In this document: positions 40,307 through 44,463 of the stretch, in pieces
Layout of the letters: each line of letters starts with the position of its first letter
How positions within the stretch are numbered: the first letter of the stretch is position 1
Source: Candidatus Anammoximicrobium sp.
Lineage (GTDB): Bacteria; Planctomycetota; Planctomycetia; Pirellulales; Pirellulaceae
Reading direction: 5' to 3'
NCBI GenBank assembly: GCA_012515235.1
Contig: JAAYYU010000277.1
Location: 1-44,463, forward strand
DNA length: 44,463 nucleotides
Made by a program: the position numbers and the translations under genes
The notes under the pieces: generated by a model
Database searches by the model: none
What the model was told of the DNA's origin: nothing
The model's input: the letters and a program-made list of their open reading frames with translations, nothing else

Positions 40307-40869
40307 GCGGCGGTTCCTTCGTTCAGTGCAGCCTCCAACGAAACGCGGCCGTCCTTGATGGCCTTCAGCGTGTCGATCAGGCTGCTGGCGTCGAAGCTCG
40401 TCAGGTCCGCCAGAGGTTTGCCGAACAGCCGGCCGGCCAGCGATTCGAGGCGGCGGACGCCGAGACCCCGAATGCCTTTGGCCAGGTTCGTAGCGAAGTT
40501 GATTTGCTTCTCGGACGCCCGATGGCCGTTGCCGCCGCCGTTGCCCCCGGCGTAGTGCCCGTTGGTGCTGCCGTTGCCGCCTTGCTGGTGTTCGCCGCTG
40601 GCTTGGCGGGAGCCGTTGCCGTAGGTGCCGTTGCCGCCGTTGTTGTTGGCGACGACCGGTGGCGGTTGCTGCGGCTCAGCACTGCCGTTCAACTGGGCGT
40701 CGACCGAGGCTTTGGCCAGATCGAACAAGTAATTGATCTTGGCTTGCAGCTTTTCTGGTTCACGCACGAGCCCCGACTCGACCTCGATCTCCAGGTTCAC
40801 GCTCGCACCGCGCGAACCGTAGTTGGCTTCCCCGACCTTGCGGTTGAAGCCGATGTTCAATTTGAGCAT
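40303..40869 (-). CDS. Small protein with ATEKQ-like C-terminal domain, possible DNA-annealing partner
   Basis: The 188-residue protein has a compact N-terminal domain (about 1-60: MLKLNIGFNRKVGEANYGSRG...), a Gly/Asn/Gln-rich linker (about 70-115), and a C-terminal domain starting ASEKQINFATNLAKGIRGLG and ending SSLIDTLKAIKDG. The latter resembles the short helical domain found at the ends of some phage annealing and recombination-associated proteins. The AAGGAG site is 7 nt before the ATG. It overlaps the nuclease gene by 4 bp. The function is inferred from this context and is uncertain; the N-terminal domain was not recognised. Confidence 0.6.
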   Translation of the reverse strand: MLKLNIGFNRKVGEANYGSRGASVNLEIEVESGLVREPEKLQAKINYLFDLAKASVDAQLNGSAEPQQPPPVVANNNGGNGTYGNGSRQASGEHQQGGNGSTNGHYAGGNGGGNGHRASEKQINFATNLAKGIRGLGVRRLESLAGRLFGKPLADLTSFDASSLIDTLKAIKDGRVSLEAALNEGTAA

Positions 40870-40931
40870 CTGGGTTCTCCTTGATTGGTTGGTGTGTAGA
40901 TGCTAGATGCCTGCAACAGATGCCGGACGAG

Positions 40932-41174
40932 CTACGCCCCGACCTTCTGCAATTGGCGGAGCGATGCCAGCGTGTTCTGCACGAGCTTCGCTTCGCGCTT
41001 CTGCTGCTTCAGGCAGCGGATCAATTCATTGGCCTCGGTGACGGCCGTCCGCAGCGAGTCGCGAAAGGCGATCGCCTGCTCGACGGGCGTGGCTTTGCCG
41101 CGAGGCATCGCACGCTTGGGCTTCGTGGCGGATTTCTCGCCGTTGGACCGGGATGGGATGTTCGGTTCCGGCAT
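40932..41174 (-). CDS. Possible separate small coiled-coil protein (internal start in the clamp-like gene)
   Basis: An ATG at 41174 opens an 80-residue protein (MPEPNIPSRSNGEKSATK...) in the same frame as the clamp-like gene. It has AAGGAG 10 nt upstream, within the clamp frame, where it reads as RRR. No stop codon separates the two. It may be translated alone, or this may be a fusion after loss of the upstream stop. Confidence 0.5.
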   Translation of the reverse strand: MPEPNIPSRSNGEKSATKPKRAMPRGKATPVEQAIAFRDSLRTAVTEANELIRCLKQQKREAKLVQNTLASLRQLQKVGA

Positions 41175-42356
41175 GTTGGTTCTTCTCCTTCGCGTTTGTG
41201 ACTGCCCGCCTGCGCCGTCAGCTTGCCGCTGAATGGACGCAATGCGGATCGAATCGGGTCTGTTGGGAATGGCGGAATCGGCCGACAACAGCGCCCACAG
41301 GAACTGGCGGCGGCCGTCATCGCACAGCACCGGTTGTTCGAGGCCGTTGAAATGCACGTCGCGGAAACCCAGCCGCACGGCGCGCAACAGGTACTCGCGG
41401 TTCGTGTTGACGGTCAGGGGATCGCCTTCGAGCCGCGAATTGGACAGAGCCAGCTCGGTCGCCCGCGATTGGTCGGCAGGCTTGGCCCGGATCAGCACTT
41501 GACCGTTCAGGTCCAGGGTGATCGGGCAGTTCGTGTGGTCTTCGCACGGCAACCGCGGCAGCGCGTCGTTCAAGAAGTCGCCGTCGCTGTCCGCGATGCG
41601 CAGATGCGAGGACGCCGCAGCCGGATCGCCGATGTGGCGGCTGACGTTCGGAAACCTGGCGTCTTGCTCCAGCTTCAGGCTGACGGTCCACGGGCCGGTC
41701 TGGAACGTCACCCAATCCTCGGTCCTGCCGACTTGAATCGGTTCGTTCGACGTCAATTCGCGGCAGCCGAAAACACCGGAGGCGGGAACCAGCAGGTCTT
41801 TCGTCCAGGGGAACGCGAAGCCGGACTGGACCAGCGCCTGCTGGCCATCGGTGGCGGCGATCCGGCCGCTGCTGCCGCACAACTGCACGCAGCCCAGGGC
41901 AAAGCGTTGCGGGTCGTGGTCCGTGGTGTTGGCGGCCTCCCGCAACGCGGTCCACAGCGACGGTTCGTTGCCGGTGAACGTGTCCGGCAGCGGCGGAAAC
42001 GGCGGCAGCGCGTCGCTCGGCGCGGTCGCGGCGAAATCCAACACGACGGGGGACCGCTTGTCCGTCCAGGACGCCGTGACTTTGTCGGCCGCGGAGAAAT
42101 CGAGCTGGACCGGATCGGGGCGGCTGCCTTCGCAAGCGGCGAGCAGCTCCAGCGGCAACATCGCTGCGACGGCAGGGCCTTGGTGGACTGCCTGGTATTC
42201 GATTGCCGAGTTGCAGGTCAAGGCCCGGATGCGGAGCGTATCGTCTGCGGCCCTGAACAGGATGCGCTGGCCGTAGCCGCCCTGCACCTTGCCGACGCCG
42301 GCGCGGCGAAACACGGCCCGTAGTTGGCGAGCCTGGGAACGAGTGAGATGGATCAA
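40932..42356 (-). CDS. Sliding-clamp (DnaN)-like protein with an in-frame coiled-coil tail
   Basis: The 474-residue protein starts at a TTG with AGGAG 8 nt upstream. Residues 1-394 look like a three-domain beta clamp: LRIRALTCNSAIEYQ and MLPLELLAACEGS (domain 1), GRIAATDGQQALV, LLVPASGVFG and LKLEQDARFPNVSRHI (domain 2, the family's ATDGxRL and RFPxxxxxI positions), and DPLTVNTNREYLLRAVRLG and QFLWALL (domain 3). The final 80 residues (from an internal ATG at 41174) form a helical coiled-coil (AIAFRDSLRTAVTEANELIRCLKQQKREAKL), probably once a separate gene. It is the first gene of the recombination-type operon. Confidence 0.7.
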   Translation of the reverse strand: MIHLTRSQARQLRAVFRRAGVGKVQGGYGQRILFRAADDTLRIRALTCNSAIEYQAVHQGPAVAAMLPLELLAACEGSRPDPVQLDFSAADKVTASWTDKRSPVVLDFAATAPSDALPPFPPLPDTFTGNEPSLWTALREAANTTDHDPQRFALGCVQLCGSSGRIAATDGQQALVQSGFAFPWTKDLLVPASGVFGCRELTSNEPIQVGRTEDWVTFQTGPWTVSLKLEQDARFPNVSRHIGDPAAASSHLRIADSDGDFLNDALPRLPCEDHTNCPITLDLNGQVLIRAKPADQSRATELALSNSRLEGDPLTVNTNREYLLRAVRLGFRDVHFNGLEQPVLCDDGRRQFLWALLSADSAIPNRPDSIRIASIQRQADGAGGQSQTRRRRTNMPEPNIPSRSNGEKSATKPKRAMPRGKATPVEQAIAFRDSLRTAVTEANELIRCLKQQKREAKLVQNTLASLRQLQKVGA

Positions 42357-42387
42357 CGTAAGGACTCCTATGCGAGAAAATCAGAGG

Positions 42388-42624
42388 TCAGAGAAATACG
42401 GGTGCTTCGCGTGGTTCAGCCGGCCACGGAATGTCACCACGGGCACTTCGCGATTGCTCCTCGTGCATCTGCTCCCAGTCGAGATACTGCGGCGGCGTGT
42501 CGTCGGGTTCCGGATCGAAATCCACGATGTCGGGATCGGCGATCGTGAATCCCAAACGGGAGACGGTGCGGGGGGATTCCCCGGTGACATTGGCGACGGC
42601 TCGATCAAGTTCGGTTTGCGTCAT
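42388..42624 (-). CDS. Small acidic protein of the element
   Basis: The 78-residue product begins MTQTELDRAVANVTGESPRT and ends in an Asp/Glu/Pro-rich tail (DIVDFDPEPDDTPPQYLDWEQM). AGGA lies 9 nt before the ATG at 42624. The N-terminus resembles a short helix-turn-helix-like helical pair, but no family can be assigned. It directly precedes the clamp-like gene (31 bp) on the same strand. Confidence 0.6.
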   Translation of the reverse strand: MTQTELDRAVANVTGESPRTVSRLGFTIADPDIVDFDPEPDDTPPQYLDWEQMHEEQSRSARGDIPWPAEPREAPVFL

Positions 42625-42841
42625 GTAAGGTGTCCTAAAACAGGGGACAAAGAAACGGAAACGGCCCGCGCAAACGCCACGGGCCACCACGAAACGGCCA
42701 AGAACGGCCGGGAAAAGCCCGGATTTGGGCCAGAAACGCACGCGGACGAAAGGGTTGACCAAGAGAGCTGGTAAGCCAGAGCGGCCGTCTGGGGCTTTTC
42801 TGGGGCCGTTCTCGGCGGCCAGCACTATAGAGGGGAGGTTG

Positions 42842-43093
42842 TCAGCTTCGGCTGCCCGGCTGGAGCCAGTGCTCAGCCAGCCATTCATGCTCGGCTGCGA
42901 TGGCTTCCGACCAGCGTCTGAAAGGACCAAGAACAGGACCGCCGACTGGCGACATATCTGCCGTCCAGCGGGCATCCGGCGTCGATTCGACATGACTGCC
43001 GCGACGGATGGTGAGCTTGCCGAGAGCGGTCAGGTCGATGTCTTCGGCGTAGATGCAGCGCCCATCGCCGGTGGCGGTGATGATGATGTCCAT
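42842..43093 (-). CDS. Small conserved-type protein of the element (MDIIITATGDG)
   Basis: The 83-residue protein starts MDIIITATGDGRCIYAEDIDL and has a regular beta-rich start and a helical end (RRWSEAIAAEHEWLAEHWL). The ATG at 43093 is only 7 bp after the preceding gene's stop, a typical operon junction. The well-ordered composition argues for a real protein. I recall similar small proteins in planctomycete islands, but no function is known. Confidence 0.6.
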   Translation of the reverse strand: MDIIITATGDGRCIYAEDIDLTALGKLTIRRGSHVESTPDARWTADMSPVGGPVLGPFRRWSEAIAAEHEWLAEHWLQPGSRS

Positions 43094-43100
43094 GGCGGCC

Positions 43101-43853
43101 TCACTTGGGACGACGCAGGATGTTGCGGCGGGGGCGATCGACCAGCAGACCATCCAGCACCGACTGGACGCCGGAGAGCTGGGTAGCGATCTGCTGGCGC
43201 AACGGGCCGTCGTCGCGGAGCTGCTGCGGCTGGACGCCGAGGACGATGTTCTGGGCCTGGCCCACCAGGTCGTCGAGCTGCTCGCTGGACCCGATGTTCA
43301 ACTCGCGAAAACGCTGGAAAAACGCAGTCAGGTTCTCCACCGCGCTGTCACGGAAAATCTTGGGCTTGCCGTCGTCGCTCCCAGACAAGCGTTCGGTGAG
43401 ATGGGAAACCAGCCTAGACAGTTCCTCGACAAACGCTTGTTCTGCCAGACGGACCGCCTCGTCGAAGCGTGCCTGCACCCGCTGGCACTCCTCGCGGTAC
43501 AAATCCGGCGAAAGCTGTCTGAGATAGGGCGGCGGTTCGACGCTGGGCCAGTCCCACGCGATCGCGAACAATCCCATCAGGCTGGCTGGATAATCGCTCG
43601 CATCGTACAGACGGCCGAGCCGCTGGCGGGCCGCCGACTGCAACTCCCAGTAGTGCTCATCGAGTTCGGCAACGGCCTGGGTCAATTCGCCCAGGAACGT
43701 CTTCATCTGGCCGTCGATCCAGTCGATGTCGTCTTGTTTGACCAGCCGGATGCCGGCTTCCGGAAACGGCAGCGATACCGATTTCCACAGCGACACGGCG
43801 CGGTTGGGGTTGTTTGTCAGCCTGCCGACCATCCCAGCCCGCCCGTTCGGCAC
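43101..43853 (-). pseudogene. Island protein, probably 5'-truncated
   Basis: This open frame of 250 codons starts at a GTG at 43853 only because a stop codon lies six codons upstream (TGA). The product (LWKSVSLPFPEAGIRLVKQDDIDW...) begins inside what reads as a mid-protein segment; relatives I recall have about 65 more N-terminal residues. The body is helical (LTQAVAELDEHYWELQSAARQRL, EAVRLAEQAFVEELSRLV) and ends GLLVDRPRRNILRRPK. The upstream DNA encodes unrelated sequence in another frame, so a deletion or recombination junction near 43830 is likely. An ATG at 43832 is an alternative start. Confidence 0.55.
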
Positions 43854-43920
43854 GGCGCCGAACGCGAATCAGTCCACGGGCCAGGATCGCGGCGAGACAA
43901 CTTTCAGGCGTTTCGTCCAT
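43657..43920 (-). pseudogene. Partial duplicate of an LAAILARG-type small gene
   Basis: The first 28 codons (MDETPESCLAAILARGLIRVRRRAERAG) resemble the conserved start of the neighbouring 43904 gene (TPHERRRQVAAILAQGVLRHCR). Beyond about 43835 the frame overlaps the 250-codon gene and becomes arginine/proline-rich shadow sequence. Its start overlaps the previous gene's end by 17 bp. It is best read as the 5' end of a duplicated small gene fused to the truncated gene. Confidence 0.4.
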
Positions 43921-44137
43921 CGTTCACCTCGCATTCCGGGTCTCGCCGTCCAGGGGCGAGACGCCGAGACACAGAGAGCCTCGTTTTCGAGGAAAGCTCA
44001 AGGCCGGTGTCGCGAGATGGAGAAAGTTGTTCGATGCGGCAGTGACGAAGGACACCCTGCGCGAGAATGGCGGCCACTTGGCGACGGCGTTCGTGGGGCG
44101 TCAGGTCGCCAGCGGGTGGAACAGCGTAATCAGGCAT
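43904..44137 (-). CDS. Small protein of the planctomycete recombinase-associated type
   Basis: The 77-residue product starts MPDYAVPPAGDLTPHERRRQ, with a helical motif VAAILAQGVLRHCR followed by a variable tail (SKTRLSVSRRLAPGRR). Proteins with the motif TPxxRRxxxAAILAxGVxR are, as I recall, usually encoded next to serine recombinases in planctomycete genomes. No recombinase is present in this window; it may lie further right. The ATG at 44137 lacks a clear Shine-Dalgarno. An upstream frame continues to 44305 without protein character. Confidence 0.5.
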   Translation of the reverse strand: MPDYAVPPAGDLTPHERRRQVAAILAQGVLRHCRIEQLSPSRDTGLELSSKTRLSVSRRLAPGRRDPECEVNDGRNA

Positions 44138-44170
44138 GAGTCGGCACCAACACCAGGGGGGATAGTGAAT

Positions 44171-44191
44171 GTGGACGCGCGATGCGTCCAC
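44171..44191. repeat. 8-bp perfect hairpin
   Basis: GTGGACGC and GCGTCCAC flank a GCGAT loop. It lies between the 44137 start codon and the two larger structures further right. Confidence 0.5.
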
Positions 44192-44259
44192 CCCTGGGTT
44201 ATGTATGCCGTTTGTCGCCACCACTGCGCGCAAAAGAGGAAAACTACCCCTCGGATTGG

Positions 44260-44300
44260 GATCTGCGCAAAGGGATAGAAAGTATCCCCTGGCGCAGATC
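44260..44300. repeat. Two-tier long hairpin
   Basis: GATCTGCGC (44260-44268) pairs with GCGCAGATC (44292-44300), and inside it GGGATA (44272-44277) pairs with TATCCC (44283-44288), separated by matched 3-nt internal loops and a 5-nt tip. The regular two-tier shape suggests a conserved structure rather than chance. Confidence 0.6.
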
Positions 44301-44353
44301 GTCATATCCAGCCGCCCACGCCGCGGGTGAACAAAAATCGGGATTTCTCAGAT

Positions 44354-44390
44354 GCCACACGCTTTGTGGCATTGCCACACGAGTTGTGGC
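44354..44390. repeat. Tandem pair of 17-nt hairpins, 20-bp period
   Basis: GCCACA-CGCTT-TGTGGC (44354-44370) and GCCACA-CGAGT-TGTGGC (44374-44390) have identical stems and different loops, 20 bp apart. Repeated dyads at about two helical turns look like binding sites for a dimeric protein. Confidence 0.65.
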
Positions 44391-44463
44391 GCCCCGCTTC
44401 CGCCGTGAGGACACAACCCGGCGGACTCGCAGCGCGACTGTGTGGTAACTGCGGCCAGCGAAC

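Larger units (their letters stand above)
44138..44463. other. Terminal intergenic region rich in hairpins
   Basis: No gene is supported in the last 326 bp. Three structures are present: GTGGACGC-GCGAT-GCGTCCAC (44171-44191), the long hairpin at 44260-44300 and the tandem hairpin pair at 44354-44390, listed separately. Confidence 0.6.

Noticed and set aside
39449..42323. Plus-strand frames opposite the nuclease and clamp-like genes
   Set aside because: Antisense shadows of the operon; the minus frames hold catalytic motifs and ribosome-binding sites.
43904..44305. Extended 133-codon start of the recombinase-associated small protein
   Set aside because: The extension runs through the hairpin region and reads as low-quality sequence; ATG 44137 begins the recognisable part.
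37173..44463. Second copy of the tRNA-fMet 3' end (attR)
   Set aside because: Scanned by eye and not found within the window; the right end of the element probably lies further to the right.

Overview
The window is GC-rich chromosomal DNA that looks like a planctomycete (phylum Planctomycetota, probably Pirellulales or a close relative; no rRNA is present, so the rank is inferred). Supporting signs are the planctomycete N-terminal motif LEDRRLLA on a giant surface protein, the density of small conserved genes of planctomycete type (DUF6677-like protein, DUF1080, csrA, a short lysine/alanine/proline H1-like protein), long intergenic gaps, and a planctomycete-style tyrosine integrase next to a tRNA.

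Layout. (1) 1-14313, minus: the 5' 4,771 codons of one enormous secreted multidomain protein with two gingipain-like (C25) protease modules, 12 SdrD-B-like repeats, CARDB, FG-GAP/VCBS-like, propeller-like, Calx-beta and GEVED modules; its 3' end lies outside the window. (2) 14460-18700: a TPR-like remnant, purD (+), then the pair thrC-dapB (-). (3) 18770-21252: a 37-bp direct repeat, a TetR-type regulator with a palindromic operator/promoter, csrA, and a convergent Ser/Thr kinase. (4) 21871-28308: the H1-like protein, a polysaccharide-lyase-like protein, a REP-like hairpin, a DUF1080 protein and an SGNH esterase, all on the minus strand; three of these are secreted and together suggest glycan breakdown. 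(5) 28412-36683: a small lipoprotein, a periplasmic STN-domain protein, a TPR protein, and envelope or membrane proteins (DUF6677-like, a YGWQP-repeat protein, an LPG-synthase-TM-like protein and a prenyltransferase/squalene-cyclase-like toroid protein). (6) 37099-44463: initiator tRNA-fMet, then a tyrosine integrase and the left part of an apparent integrative element.

The element is the most notable part. On the minus strand it encodes a sliding-clamp (DnaN)-like protein with a coiled-coil tail that seems to have been a separate gene, a small protein with an ATEKQ-like C-terminal domain, and a Cas4/AddB-like PD-(D/E)XK nuclease with four cysteines placed for an Fe-S cluster. Several very small proteins surround them, some membrane-spanning. 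The set looks like a mobile DNA replication/recombination module. Its right end, with broken genes and several hairpins, runs to the window edge.

All calls rest on reading the sequence and on family knowledge; no database search was possible. The giant protein was read by translating the minus strand by eye, so single-residue errors are possible, but the reading frame stays consistent from codon 1 to the window edge.
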